Part shown: positions 19,757 through 29,581 of the stretch, one piece after another
Layout of the letters: each line of letters opens with the position of its first letter
Numbering within the stretch: position 1 is the first letter of the stretch
Source: Paracoccaceae bacterium
GTDB taxonomy: Bacteria; Pseudomonadota; Alphaproteobacteria; Rhodobacterales; Rhodobacteraceae
Reading direction: 5' to 3'
Length of the DNA: 53,930 nucleotides
NCBI GenBank assembly: GCA_026710155.1
Contig: JAPORQ010000035.1
Location: 43,164 to 97,093, forward strand
Notes under the pieces: generated by a model
The model's database searches: none
Seen by the model: the letters and a program-made list of their open reading frames with translations, nothing else
Told to the model about the DNA's origin: nothing
Position numbers and translations under genes: made by a program

Positions 19757-20665
19757 TTATCTCACTTCACCCTTGGCTTGTTGCCTTGTGTAAAGCATCA
19801 GGGCGATTAAAACCATTGTCAGCAGTATCATTGAAGCAGCTGCCCCAAAGGGCCAGTTGCCTGCATTTCCCTTGAACTGTTCTTCGATCAGGGAACCAAT
19901 CATGAAATTCTTGGCGCCTCCCAAAAGATCTGGAGCAATAAAGGCCCCCAGACTTGGAATGAATACCAAAATACAGCCAGCAGCAATGCCGGGTGCCACA
20001 TTCGGGAGAACAATCCTTCGTAGCGTGCTCCATTTATCTGCATAGAGATCAGCAGCAGCTTCCGAATAGGTAAAGTTGAATCTTTCCACGGAAGCATAGA
20101 TCGGTAATACCATGAAGGGGAGATAAGAGTAAAATAACCCGAGTTGGACGGCAATATTGGTATTTATCAATCCCAAAGGCTCCGATAACAATCCTGATGA
20201 AAGAAGGAATTCGTTGATCGGTCCATTATCCCTGATCAGGAATTTCAAGGATACAGTTCTTACAAGCAGGTTCACCCAATAGGGAACGGTTACAAGGAAA
20301 ATCCAGAAGGTCCTGTTTTGTGAATCCCTGGTAGCGATGAAATATGCCGTGGGGAAACCAATTATCAGACAGAAAGTCGTTGCTATGGCGGCCTGGACGA
20401 TTGACCGCAGGAAAATGATAATATAAGTCCATTGGATTGTGGGTGGCTCATCACCGAAAAGACCTCTGTCAAATAAAAACTGGTCATAGGCTGCAAGTGA
20501 AAATTCCCATATCACACCGCCACGAAATTCCTTTGTCATGAAGGAGATCAACAACATCAAACCCACAGGTACGAGCAAGAAAACACCAATAACCACCCAA
20601 GAAGGGAGCAATAGCCATATTCTCAACGGGTCAAAGGCTCTCTTTTGATGGTAAACTGGTTCCAT
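19757..20665 (-). CDS. potB: polyamine ABC transporter permease (PotB type)
   Basis: The first permease subunit of the importer, with 302 residues. A hydrophobic N-terminal segment lies at about residues 17-40 and five more membrane segments follow. The EAA coupling loop is EAAADLYADKWSTLRRIVLPN. The mid-protein block PYWVNLLVRT is typical of PotB/PotH. It starts eight bases after potA and ends one base before potC. With PotA, PotC and the binding protein it makes a complete binding-protein-dependent importer. Confidence 0.9.
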   Translation of the reverse strand: MEPVYHQKRAFDPLRIWLLLPSWVVIGVFLLVPVGLMLLISFMTKEFRGGVIWEFSLAAYDQFLFDRGLFGDEPPTIQWTYIIIFLRSIVQAAIATTFCLIIGFPTAYFIATRDSQNRTFWIFLVTVPYWVNLLVRTVSLKFLIRDNGPINEFLLSSGLLSEPLGLINTNIAVQLGLFYSYLPFMVLPIYASVERFNFTYSEAAADLYADKWSTLRRIVLPNVAPGIAAGCILVFIPSLGAFIAPDLLGGAKNFMIGSLIEEQFKGNAGNWPFGAAASMILLTMVLIALMLYTRQQAKGEVR

Positions 20666-20673
20666 GGATATTC

Positions 20674-21762
20674 CTAGGATCGCAAAATCCTGATCGAATC
20701 CTTGCTGAAGCTGAGGTTCACATCACTTCCGGCAGGTAATAATTCCCTTCTTTCAAACCCATTTTGATCACGAACCTTGATAGTCTTGTCACCTGAAACA
20801 CGAATCTGGTATTCCGTATCAGTACCCAAATACATTGATTGCTGAATTGTTCCCCGTATTGAATCAACCCGTTTATCCAATATACCAATTTTGATTTTTT
20901 CAGGTCTGAGAAGAATCTTGACCTCTTGGTTTTTGACCAAATCAGGCCCTCTTGCTCCTGATATGATGAAATCTTCGGCTACCTGATATTTTGCTTCCTC
21001 GTCGTTCAATTCCAGCAGGGTCGCTTCCAAGATATTTGTTTCACCTATGAAATTTGCCACAATCTCGTTTTTGGGACTTTCATAGATTTCCTGAGCTTTT
21101 CCTATTTGTTGAATTACTCCTTCGGACATGACGGCAATTCTGTCAGACATTGCCAGTGCCTCTTCCTGGTCATGCGTTACAAAAACAAAAGTAATTCCAG
21201 TTTCCTGCTGGAGTTGCTTCAATTCAAGCCGCATGGCCTGTCGAAGTTTCAAATCAAGGGCCGATAATGGTTCGTCAAGCAACAGTACCTTGGGTTGAGG
21301 CGCAATGGCCCTTACAAGAGCGGCACGTTGCTGCTGTCCGCCTGACAATTGATTGGGTTTTCTTTCGGCAAATGGCCGGAGTCTCACCAAATCAAGCATC
21401 TTCCAGACGGTTGGTTGAATATCATCCTTGGCCCACCCCCTCATCTTCAAACCAAAGGCAACATTTTCAAATACCGTCATGTGGGGAAACAGGGCATATT
21501 GTTGAAAAACCGTATTGACCGACCTCTGGTTGGGAGGAAGGTGCATAAACTCCTGCCCGAAAAGTAAAATGTTACCCTCGGAAACATTCTCAAAACCGGC
21601 AACCATCCTGAGCAAGGTCGTTTTGCCACAACCCGAGGGACCCAGCAGGGTAAAGAATTCGTTATCATGTATTTTCAGGTTGGCCTTGTGGATTGCCGTG
21701 AAATTGCCAAACTTCTTAACAACCTCCTGAAATTCTATTGCTACTATCTGGTTATGGTCCAA
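20674..21762 (-). CDS. potA: polyamine ABC transporter ATP-binding protein (PotA)
   Basis: ATPase subunit of 362 residues that powers polyamine import on the cytoplasmic face. Walker A is GPSGCGKTT (residues 41-49), the signature is LSGGQQQR, and Walker B is VLLLDEPLSALD. The switch histidine is in FVTHDQEEA. A C-terminal TOBE-type regulatory domain (ILLRPEKIKIG) marks it as a PotA/CysA-type ATPase. It heads the reverse cluster potA-potB-potC; the 350-base AT-rich region to its right should contain the operon promoter. Confidence 0.92.
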   Translation of the reverse strand: MDHNQIVAIEFQEVVKKFGNFTAIHKANLKIHDNEFFTLLGPSGCGKTTLLRMVAGFENVSEGNILLFGQEFMHLPPNQRSVNTVFQQYALFPHMTVFENVAFGLKMRGWAKDDIQPTVWKMLDLVRLRPFAERKPNQLSGGQQQRAALVRAIAPQPKVLLLDEPLSALDLKLRQAMRLELKQLQQETGITFVFVTHDQEEALAMSDRIAVMSEGVIQQIGKAQEIYESPKNEIVANFIGETNILEATLLELNDEEAKYQVAEDFIISGARGPDLVKNQEVKILLRPEKIKIGILDKRVDSIRGTIQQSMYLGTDTEYQIRVSGDKTIKVRDQNGFERRELLPAGSDVNLSFSKDSIRILRS

Positions 21763-22118
21763 TTTACTGAATTACTCCGTTCTTCAAGATATATCCTTAC
21801 ATGAATAAATTGATATCGCTTGCATATAGCCAACCAAAACAGCTCTCAAATCTTGTCATATTCGGAAAGAAATATCTTGTTTGTATTCCTTTGGGTATGT
21901 TTGATTCAACCTTTGTTGTATCCCTCACACTATCCTGAATCCAATACCATACAAAAATTCATGCATAATTCCATTAGCCATTACATCAAAGAATAACCTT
22001 TGAAACAAATCTAACAAATATATTTTTGCTTACGATTTTTATATTCCTAGTCACCTTGTTCTACCCGCTGCAAACATCAAGCATGTATCCAATTTAGGGA
22101 ATTGTAAAAACAAAATTC
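21763..22118. other. intergenic region upstream of potA
   Basis: AT-rich sequence with no supportable gene. It must contain the potA promoter on the reverse strand, but I see no clear pair of -35 and -10 boxes. It marks the change from AT-rich host-like DNA to the GC-rich patch that starts near 22119. Confidence 0.5.
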
Positions 22119-23311
22119 TCAAAAGGGTGGCAGTCTTGGTGGCCAAACCGGTGAGGGGTCCGGCTTCCCGTCGGGCTCAGGTGCCGCAATCAACTGCAGT
22201 CTTTCTGCCTCCGCCAAAATCCCCTCGACAAGACGGGGAGCCATCAACCGCAAATAACCAGGTTGCGGGGTTGGTATCAGCAGTTTCATTTCCTGAAAAC
22301 GTTCCAACGGGTCGTAACCTTCATTGTATTGTCCCAGAACTCTTTCCAGGTCATCCCTTTTTCGCACAAGGGGTTGTTTCAACATCGTATCAAAACATTG
22401 GCACAGCGCCTTGAGGGCCGCAAGCGTCCCTTCGTTCTGCAACTGCTCCCCAACAACAAATCAACGCTATTCCCCCTTAGATGGGAGGCCAGGCTGGGAA
22501 TGCCATACTCCCAAACTCCAGCCGAAGGTTCCCACACAAAACCGGTATGCAGGAGTCTCTGCAGGGATTCCGGATGATCGCCGAAGAGGGAAGAACCCGG
22601 TTCAATGTGGCTAAGAGCCAAACCTAGATCATAACCCGCCGGTTGACCGTCTTCCCCCAGACGCCAGGCCATTTCGGCAAACGGGATCAACAACCCACTG
22701 CTGACCAGCTCTTCCATCCTGCGGCTGTAGAGTTCCAGTCTTTGTACGTCAACCTTCTTGCGAGCCTCACTGGCCACCTCCAGACCCGGGCTGCAGGTTC
22801 GTGTCCCGGACAGCTCTTCCCAGAGGGCCTGACCCCAGAGCTGGATGAAGCAGGGATAGTCCTGGGCATGATCCAGGACATGTGCCACCGCTTCGTCACT
22901 GAAACCAATGTGTCTGCCAAAGGGTTCAAATATGGCCTTGCGCGCATCCACCCTTTGCAACCGGCCTATTCTTTCCACCGGGGACCGTTCGATGAAGGTG
23001 GCTTTCGAGCGGCCCAGCACCTGTTTCAGGTCCGGCGTCCCGGCAATGACCACCATCAAAGGATGTTTCATTCCAACGCTTTGAATCGCGTTGTAAAGGA
23101 CATGGACAACCTCGGGCGGCATGTTGTGGGCCACGTCGATGAGCAGGACACCACTAAGGGTTTCCAGCCAGGTCCTCAACTCATTCGCTTTTTCTTCCTT
23201 TCCGCCACCGCCCAGTGCAACCCCACCACCCAGGTCTCCAACATTCAGCCTGACCTCCTTGATGATGCCACGAGCACGTTCCAGCAGGCTTGGGGGAAAA
23301 TGGCGGGCCAA
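22119..23311 (-). pseudogene. decayed AAA ATPase (copy A), N-terminus lost
   Basis: Remnant of an ATPase distantly related to the large ATPases at 49-53.6 kb. The Walker B-like strand SGVLLIDVAHNMP, the sensor strand PLMVVIAGTPDL and a helical lid are readable. The winged-helix-like block WEYGIPSLASHLRG corresponds to IPSFRSYL of copies B and C. The region that should hold Walker A is missing: a TAG precedes the first usable start (TTG 23311), and beyond it only scattered out-of-frame fragments run to the next gene. A one-base loss in the CCCC at 22448-22451 (five would restore the frame) separates the last 108 codons. It is GC-rich compared with its flanks. Confidence 0.7.
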
Positions 23312-23431
23312 TTCCTAGGGTTCCAGCCATCACTGCACCGTGAATGCGCATCCGGCCCTGCCGTGTCCATCCTCACATCGGAAACCGGCGGTCCAAAGAC
23401 CGCCCCGTGTGCGCCTGATTGACATTGTCCG

Positions 23432-24095
23432 TCACCGGCAACCGATGGAATCAAGAAAATTGCTGTTGTCTGTGGCATCACCAAACAAAGGCAAGGTGTT
23501 TGTACGCCCGCACCAGCAGTTCCTGACATCCTGGATGGTCCGGGGACTGATCGAGAAGCAGCCGCTCGTCTGGCCGGACGCGGGATTGACGGCCATCGTG
23601 TAGCTGCCACCCGTCATGAAGCAGCGCCGGGCGATTGTCTGGCCGGACTGTCCAGCTATGCCTGCATCGACCTCGATAAAATAAAGCGTCCTTGCCGCCA
23701 GGCCCGTGCGGGCTAAGCTCCCGCCGGCATAGGTCGGCGATGAACTGGATATGACTCCAACAGCGCCACTGTTACCCGCTACTGTCCGTGTCTCGGCGTT
23801 GAAGACATTGACGCTGATGATGGAATTGGCGGGTGCCTGCGCGTCGCCCAATCGTGTGATCACCTGGCTCCATGTCACCTGCGGGGCCGTGATGGTCACG
23901 CTGGATGTGGACAGGGCCGTGATGGGCATGTTCGCGGCATCGATCTCAGCGGAGCCGACGCAGGCCGTCGGGCCTTCCCGCCCGCTGCTGGTCACGCTTG
24001 TCTGCGCCCATGCCGGCCCGGCCAGCACCGCAAGCAGTAAAAGGATTGTTGATTTAATAAAAAATTGGGGGGGGGTATTTGATGATTGTTTTCAT
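23432..24095 (-). CDS. small secreted protein of unknown function, frame set by a C9 tract
   Basis: An exported protein of about 220 residues whose function I do not recognise. A strong ribosome site (AAGGAG at 24102-24107) and ATG 24095 open a frame that enters a run of nine C on the coding strand and stops 13 codons after the start. With eight C the frame continues through a classic signal peptide (STILLLLAVLAGPAWA, cut before QT) into the rest. The mature part is rich in Ser, Thr and Ala, and has cysteines near both ends, including CWCGR about 35 residues from the C-terminus. As sequenced, the full product is off unless translation starts inside at the GTG near 24028. It is GC-rich and faces the decayed ATPase. 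Confidence 0.65.
24067..24075. repeat. G9/C9 homopolymer in the secreted-protein leader
   Basis: Nine consecutive G on the plus strand, inside codons 7-10 of the reverse gene. One base fewer, or two more, would put the start codon in frame with the signal peptide. Confidence 0.9.
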
Positions 24096-24410
24096 GGGTC
24101 TCTCCTTGTGCTGGCCGCTGCCACCGCGGCATTATTTCAAAACGACCCACCACGGACTGGCAGACGCAGAAGGCCGGACACTGACAGTGCCAATTACAGG
24201 TATCGCTCCCCGGTGTCAAGAGGCCGGTTGCAAAAATGGGGAAACAAGTATGGAATCCCCTATTTGTATAGTACACAAATAGGTGCTTATATACCTATCT
24301 AGCCATTATGGCATATGCTACAAAACTACTCCCTACCATCAGCACCGAAAAATAACTAAATTCCAGCTATAATTGATCTGGATGAAGCACACTTTAGCAA
24401 TATAAAATAA
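24096..24410. other. intergenic gap with the 5' region of the secreted-protein gene
   Basis: Holds the AAGGAG ribosome site at its left end. Base composition falls from GC-rich to AT-rich near 24240, marking the edge of the GC-rich patch. No gene or clear hairpin was seen. Confidence 0.5.
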
Positions 24411-25169
24411 TCAGCATGTTGAATAAAAGGTGTCGGTTACCTGTACCGGGTACTTCCCATTCTTTTGCTGAAAAATCAGAGCTACCTTGTGGTCCTTTGG
24501 ACATCCCATTTTGGTAATAACCGAACCATCCCATTGGAAATTTCCAAGTTGGCTGGAACTCCTGAAAGGGAGTTCAATGATATCGGTTACAACATTCCCA
24601 TAGGGTATTACCTTTCCCCTGTTTTCACCTGCATTGATCTGTACATTGTGTGTTCTGGAATCAATTAGGACAAAAAACACTGTGTCGAATTCTGCAGGCG
24701 GTCTAGTCCAATCAATTTTCAGGGTTTCTTCACCCAAACTGATCTCAGGTGCTGATGATGGTTGGTGATCCAGATTCTTAAGTATCCTGTTGACCTTGTT
24801 TCTATGGCTTCCGACCAAATGGTATTGACCATCGATAACCACTTGTGGAGTATAATATCTAGTGGAGCTTATGCCCCGAGCATAATCCCTTTGCCGGTCG
24901 GAAAATATCTTGTCTCCAAAGGTATCCTTCCAACCAAGGTAATCCCAGTAATCCACATGATAGGCAATGGGTAACACTTCCTTTCTTGTATCCAATTCAA
25001 GCAGGAAGTCATCAGCCGGGGGACAGGTATTACATCCTTGAGAGGTGAAAAATTCAGCTAGAATTACACTTTTCCAGGTTCTTTCCTGACTCAATACTCC
25101 CGAACTAATCAATCCGGAAATCAAAGCCAAGATGAGGAATTTGATGGTAGTCAGTCTGGTGATTCTCAT
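24411..25169 (-). CDS. DUF1223 secreted thioredoxin-fold protein
   Basis: An exported 252-residue protein of the DUF1223 family. An N-terminal signal peptide (hydrophobic residues about 10-26, cleavage near VLS-Q) is followed by the family core EFFTSQGCNTCPPAD, which contains a CxxC pair at the position of a thioredoxin active site. The signature HVDYWDYLGWKDTFG and the block YYTPQVVIDGQ follow. The fold and the CxxC suggest a periplasmic redox role, but no reaction is known to me. It lies 164 bases downstream of acnA on the same strand, an arrangement I recall from other alphaproteobacteria. Confidence 0.85.
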   Translation of the reverse strand: MRITRLTTIKFLILALISGLISSGVLSQERTWKSVILAEFFTSQGCNTCPPADDFLLELDTRKEVLPIAYHVDYWDYLGWKDTFGDKIFSDRQRDYARGISSTRYYTPQVVIDGQYHLVGSHRNKVNRILKNLDHQPSSAPEISLGEETLKIDWTRPPAEFDTVFFVLIDSRTHNVQINAGENRGKVIPYGNVVTDIIELPFRSSSQLGNFQWDGSVITKMGCPKDHKVALIFQQKNGKYPVQVTDTFYSTC

Positions 25170-25333
25170 TGTTCATCAACAATCAAATAAAAGGAGGAAA
25201 CTTACAACTATTCCCAATCAAAGTATAAAACAAATCACATTTTTGAGAACATTACCAACCAAATTGACAAATCTGGCTGGTAAGACAAGAATAATCGTGA
25301 TTCAATGATCAAGTAATGCAATCGGCACTTCAA

Positions 25334-28033
25334 CTATTTGGATGCCAAATCCCTTAGAACATAGTGGAGAACTCCGCCGTGCCTGAGGTAATCAACTTCC
25401 ACTTCAGTATCAATTCTGCACTTGACCTTGATGGTTTCCATTCTTCCGTCAGCGAAGGTGATTTCACAATCATTGACCATTAACGGTGTAATGCCGCTTT
25501 CAAGCCCGGCAATACTGACCTGTTCATTCCCTACTATCCCAAGATTTTTTCGATTGACGCCATCCATGAACTCAAATGGTATGACGCCCATTCCAACCAG
25601 GTTGGATCGATGAATACGTTCAAAACTTTCGGCGATTACTGCCTTGATTCCTAAAAGGCAAGTCCCCTTAGCAGCCCAATCGCGAGAGGAACCGGTACCG
25701 TATTGCTTGCCGGCAATTACAACCAATGGAATGCCCTGCTCCTGATATTTCATGGCAGCTTCGAATATTGATGTCTGTTTTCCATTGGGATCAAGTGTAT
25801 AGCCACCTTCTACATTGTCCAGCATCTCATTCCTGATACGTATATTGGCAAAGGTTCCCCGCATCATGATCTCGTGGTTTCCACGTCGTGAACCATAGGA
25901 ATTGAAATTTCTGGGAGGAACCTGCCGGTCAGTCAAATATTTTCCAGCTGGTGTGGTTTCCTTGAACGATCCGGCCGGTGAGATGTGATCGGTTGTCACG
26001 GTGTCTCCCAAAACAGCGATACATCGAGCATCCTTGATATCCTTCACTCCCGGAGGTTCCATGGTGATGCCCTCAAAGTAGGGTGGATTTTGAACATAAG
26101 TTGATGTTTCCGGCCATCCATAAGTCAAACTATCCACAGTCTGTACCGATTGCCATTTCTCGTCTCCACTGAACACATCTGAGTACTTGCTCGTGAATGC
26201 TTCCCTGGTGACGGTCTGGCTGACCAGATTGGCAATTTCTTCATTCGATGGCCAAATATCCTTCAGGGTTACTTCCGATCCATCAAGTGCCATACCAATA
26301 GGATCCTCGGCTATATTCACATTCATGTCCCCAACAAGCGAATAGGCAACCACGAGGGGTGGTGAGGCTAGGAAGTTTGCCCTGACATCGGGACTGATTC
26401 TACCCTCAAAATTCCTGTTCCCCGAAAGGACACTGACTGCAATCAAATCTCCCTTGTTGATTGCATTGGATATCTCAGTTTGTAATGGTCCCGAATTTCC
26501 GATGCAGGTAGTGCAACCGTATCCGACCAAGTTAAAACCCATGGCATCCAGATCCTCCTGAAGTCCGGCATTTTCCAAATATTCGGAAACAACCTTGGAA
26601 CCGGGGGCCAAAGAGGTTTTGACCCAGGGCTTGGGCTTCAACCCCAACTGTCTGGCCTTGCGTGCCACCAGTCCGGCGCCGATCATGACGTAGGGATTGG
26701 AGGTATTCGTACATGAGGTTATGGAGGCTATGACAACGGAACCATCATTCAACTGATAATCCTCACCATCAACCGCACTTGACTTGATTTCCGGAGCAGA
26801 ACCATTTGCACCGCGGTAATTCCCAACAACTCTTGAAAAGGTGTCCGAGGCATTGTTGAGTGGAGTGTGGTCCTGAGGTCGGCTCGGGCCGGAAATCGCT
26901 GGAATGACCTCATTCATATCCAGTTCGAGTGTATCAGTGTAGACCGGATTGTAATTTTCCCCACGCCACAAACCATTCTCCTTGGCGTATGATTCGACCA
27001 GATTGCAGAGAGGCTTGTCACGGCCAGTTTGATCCAGGTATCTCAGGGTTTCACTGTCAATTGGAAAGTAACCGCAGGTTGCACCATATTCAGGTGCCAT
27101 ATTGGCTATTGTAGCCCGATCGGCCAAGGGTAAATTGTCAAGCCCCTCACCATAAAATTCAACAAACTTGCCGACAACACCCTTTTCACGCAAGAGTTGT
27201 ACAACCTTCAGGACAAGATCGGTTGCCGTGGTTCCCTCAACCATTTGACCGGTCAATTTGAAACCGACGACTTCAGGTATCAGGAGTGAAATCGGTTGTC
27301 CCAGCATTGCCGCTTCGGCCTCGATGCCTCCCACACCCCATCCAAGCACAGCCAGTCCATTGACCATTGTCGTATGACTGTCGGTTCCGACCAGGGTATC
27401 AGGATAGGCAATATTCCGTCCTGTTGCGTCTTGTCCGGACCAGATTGTCTTGCTTAAGTATTCGAGATTGACCTGATGACATATTCCCGTGCCAGGCGGA
27501 ACCACCCGGAAATTATCAAAGGCCGTTTGTCCCCACTTGAGGAACTGATATCGTTCCATATTCCTTTGGTATTCTCTTTCGACATTCAATTGGAAGGCCC
27601 TTGGATTACCGAATTCGTCGATCATGACCGAATGGTCAATAACTAAATCAACGGGGGATATGGGATTGATCTTGGTTGGATCTCCTCCCAGACTCACCAA
27701 TCCGTCACGCATTGCGGCAAGATCAACGATCGCTGGAACGCCAGTAAAATCCTGCATCAGTACCCGTGCTGGTCGAAACATGATTTCCTTGGGGTTTTTA
27801 CCACCAAGATCACACCAGTCACTAAATGCCTTTATATCATCCGTCTTGACAGTGGACTCGTCATAGAATCTCAAGAGATTCTCCAGAACAACTGCTAATG
27901 AGGCAGGTATTTGGGAAAAACTCCCCAATCCTTTTTTTTCTGCTGTGGAAATTGAAAAGTAGTCAACCTCAGTTGAACCCGTTTTCAGGGTTTGTCTGGT
28001 TGCGTCGGAATGATTACCCAAATTAAGACTCAT
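25334..28033 (-). CDS. acnA: aconitate hydratase
   Basis: TCA-cycle enzyme converting citrate to isocitrate with a 4Fe-4S cluster; AcnA/IRP1-type, monomeric. Cluster ligands are in SCTNTSNP and CTTCIGNSGP. The substrate-binding VGTDSHTTMVNGLAVLGWG and the C-terminal swivel domain (GTGSSRDWAAKG) are intact. I start at ATG 28033 because AAGGA lies 7 bases before it and the N-terminal order of the family (SLNLGNHSDATRQ) begins there; an ATG 11 codons upstream has no ribosome site. That gives 899 residues, normal length. The gene is divergent from ccmA, and the two share an AT-rich spacer of about 195 bases. Confidence 0.97.
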   Translation of the reverse strand: MSLNLGNHSDATRQTLKTGSTEVDYFSISTAEKKGLGSFSQIPASLAVVLENLLRFYDESTVKTDDIKAFSDWCDLGGKNPKEIMFRPARVLMQDFTGVPAIVDLAAMRDGLVSLGGDPTKINPISPVDLVIDHSVMIDEFGNPRAFQLNVEREYQRNMERYQFLKWGQTAFDNFRVVPPGTGICHQVNLEYLSKTIWSGQDATGRNIAYPDTLVGTDSHTTMVNGLAVLGWGVGGIEAEAAMLGQPISLLIPEVVGFKLTGQMVEGTTATDLVLKVVQLLREKGVVGKFVEFYGEGLDNLPLADRATIANMAPEYGATCGYFPIDSETLRYLDQTGRDKPLCNLVESYAKENGLWRGENYNPVYTDTLELDMNEVIPAISGPSRPQDHTPLNNASDTFSRVVGNYRGANGSAPEIKSSAVDGEDYQLNDGSVVIASITSCTNTSNPYVMIGAGLVARKARQLGLKPKPWVKTSLAPGSKVVSEYLENAGLQEDLDAMGFNLVGYGCTTCIGNSGPLQTEISNAINKGDLIAVSVLSGNRNFEGRISPDVRANFLASPPLVVAYSLVGDMNVNIAEDPIGMALDGSEVTLKDIWPSNEEIANLVSQTVTREAFTSKYSDVFSGDEKWQSVQTVDSLTYGWPETSTYVQNPPYFEGITMEPPGVKDIKDARCIAVLGDTVTTDHISPAGSFKETTPAGKYLTDRQVPPRNFNSYGSRRGNHEIMMRGTFANIRIRNEMLDNVEGGYTLDPNGKQTSIFEAAMKYQEQGIPLVVIAGKQYGTGSSRDWAAKGTCLLGIKAVIAESFERIHRSNLVGMGVIPFEFMDGVNRKNLGIVGNEQVSIAGLESGITPLMVNDCEITFADGRMETIKVKCRIDTEVEVDYLRHGGVLHYVLRDLASK

Positions 28034-28227
28034 TTTTTTTCCTTGTAAATCAATCAATATATTCAATCAGCCTGAAAACTTGGCCTGAAGCACAAATACC
28101 TGTTCCCGGACTTCAATATTTATATTCTGCACTAACATTATAATATACCTGAAATATATGGGTATAGGTAATCTTAAAATAACTACCCATTTTATTCCCT
28201 TGAAGGTAGAGGACAGATTTTAGACGA

Positions 28228-28845
28228 ATGGCCAATTTAGACGAGACAAAAACTTCGGAAGTGGAATTGCTCTCCGTCGGTGTCAAAAACCTTACCTGTT
28301 ACCGCAACGATGCAACTGTTTTTTCGAATGTATCATTCCAATTGCATCCGGGCGAGCAATTATTCATCATAGGTTCCAATGGTTCTGGCAAGACGACCTT
28401 GTTGAAAACTCTCATGGGGTTATCGAGTAAATTTGAGGGAAACATTCTTGTTCCCCTGCATGAAACTGCCTATCTGGGCCATCTCAACGGGTTGAAATCA
28501 GAATTTACGGTAGGGGACAATCATGAGTTTTGGCTGAAGCTCGAAAATATTCCGGTTTCTCACAGTTTGCTGGAATATTTTGAAATCGATGATCTCACCG
28601 GAACACCTGTCAGGTTGCTTTCCGAGGGACAGAAGAAAAAGGTTGCCTTGGCAGGTGCATTGGAATCAGGAAAAAGGATTTGGATTCTGGATGAACCATT
28701 CAATGGTCTTGATCGGAAGGGGCAGGTTTTATTGGCCGAATTAATTCAAGGACACTGTGAAAAAATGGGCATTGTGGTTGTGACATCACATTTGGAACCG
28801 GTATTCAGACCAACCCGGTCCCTTGCACTGGATAAATACCGATAG
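28228..28845 (+). CDS. ccmA: cytochrome c biogenesis ATP-binding protein CcmA
   Basis: ATPase of the CcmABCD complex that loads haem onto CcmE in the periplasm for System I cytochrome c maturation. It has 205 residues with Walker A GSNGSGKTT, a short signature region LLSEGQKKKVALA and Walker B IWILDEPFNGLD. Alphaproteobacterial and gammaproteobacterial CcmA proteins are this length. It starts the operon ccmABCDG; the ccmE, ccmF and ccmH genes needed for a full System I are not in this window. The upstream spacer shared with acnA is AT-rich and contains a TATAAT near 28138. Confidence 0.9.
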   Translation: MANLDETKTSEVELLSVGVKNLTCYRNDATVFSNVSFQLHPGEQLFIIGSNGSGKTTLLKTLMGLSSKFEGNILVPLHETAYLGHLNGLKSEFTVGDNHEFWLKLENIPVSHSLLEYFEIDDLTGTPVRLLSEGQKKKVALAGALESGKRIWILDEPFNGLDRKGQVLLAELIQGHCEKMGIVVVTSHLEPVFRPTRSLALDKYR

Positions 28846-28894
28846 TTGAACCTGATGAATTGAAACATGCAATCATTGAATAATCGGTGATGTC

Positions 28895-29554
28895 TTGCTT
28901 ACGTTAATTGCACGTGATTTAAGGGCCAATTTCAGGACGGGATCGGGTATATGGCTTCCACTGACCATGTTCCTGACCATTGTGGTGCTTATTCCAATCG
29001 GGATTGGACCTGACGTTGATCTTCATGCCACAATTGCACCAGCCATCCTGTGGATTGGTGTCGTGTTTTCCGTGTTTTTATTTCTTGATCGGATATTTAG
29101 CCCTGATTTGGAAGATGGTTTCCTCGATCGGATTGCAGCATCCGATCTTCCACTCGAAAAATATGTATGGTGCAAGATAATCGTTTTGTGGATAAGTTCC
29201 GGATTGTTGCTAACCATCCTGACTCCCTTTCTGGGGCTCTTTCTGAACCTCCCATTGCCGGTTGGCCTCATGTGCTCAAGTTCAATTCTGGCAGGTTCTC
29301 CAGCCCTGGCTGCCATCGGTTGTCTTGGTGGAGGAATCGGTACTTTCAACCGGCATGGCAATTTGCTTCAAACCGTCATTGTTCTTCCACTGAGCATACC
29401 AATCCTGATATTTGGCACCAAATCCGTGATTGCTTATTCAAATGGAGAGCCTTATCTTACATGGATACTGCAGTTGTCTGGCATTTCCCTTGCCTCGATA
29501 GCCATATTTCCCTTCTTGATATCCTATGCCCTGAAAACGGTACTGGAAGAATGA
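28895..29554 (+). CDS. ccmB: haem exporter permease CcmB
   Basis: Membrane subunit of the CcmAB transporter. It has 219 residues with six hydrophobic segments and the family start IARDLRANFRTGSGIWLPL. The block GIGPDVDLHATIAPAILWIG is typical. The start is TTG at 28895, since no ATG or GTG lies close by in frame and the protein begins at the usual place. It is 49 bases after ccmA and 27 before ccmC. Together with CcmA it probably releases haem-bound CcmE rather than exporting free haem, according to current models. Confidence 0.88.
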   Translation: MLTLIARDLRANFRTGSGIWLPLTMFLTIVVLIPIGIGPDVDLHATIAPAILWIGVVFSVFLFLDRIFSPDLEDGFLDRIAASDLPLEKYVWCKIIVLWISSGLLLTILTPFLGLFLNLPLPVGLMCSSSILAGSPALAAIGCLGGGIGTFNRHGNLLQTVIVLPLSIPILIFGTKSVIAYSNGEPYLTWILQLSGISLASIAIFPFLISYALKTVLEE

Positions 29555-29581
29555 TCGCAACAGAATGGACACGTTGACCTG

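Noticed and set aside
22643-23422. 259-codon forward frame
   Set aside because: Shadow of the GC-rich ATPase relic on the other strand; no start context or protein logic.
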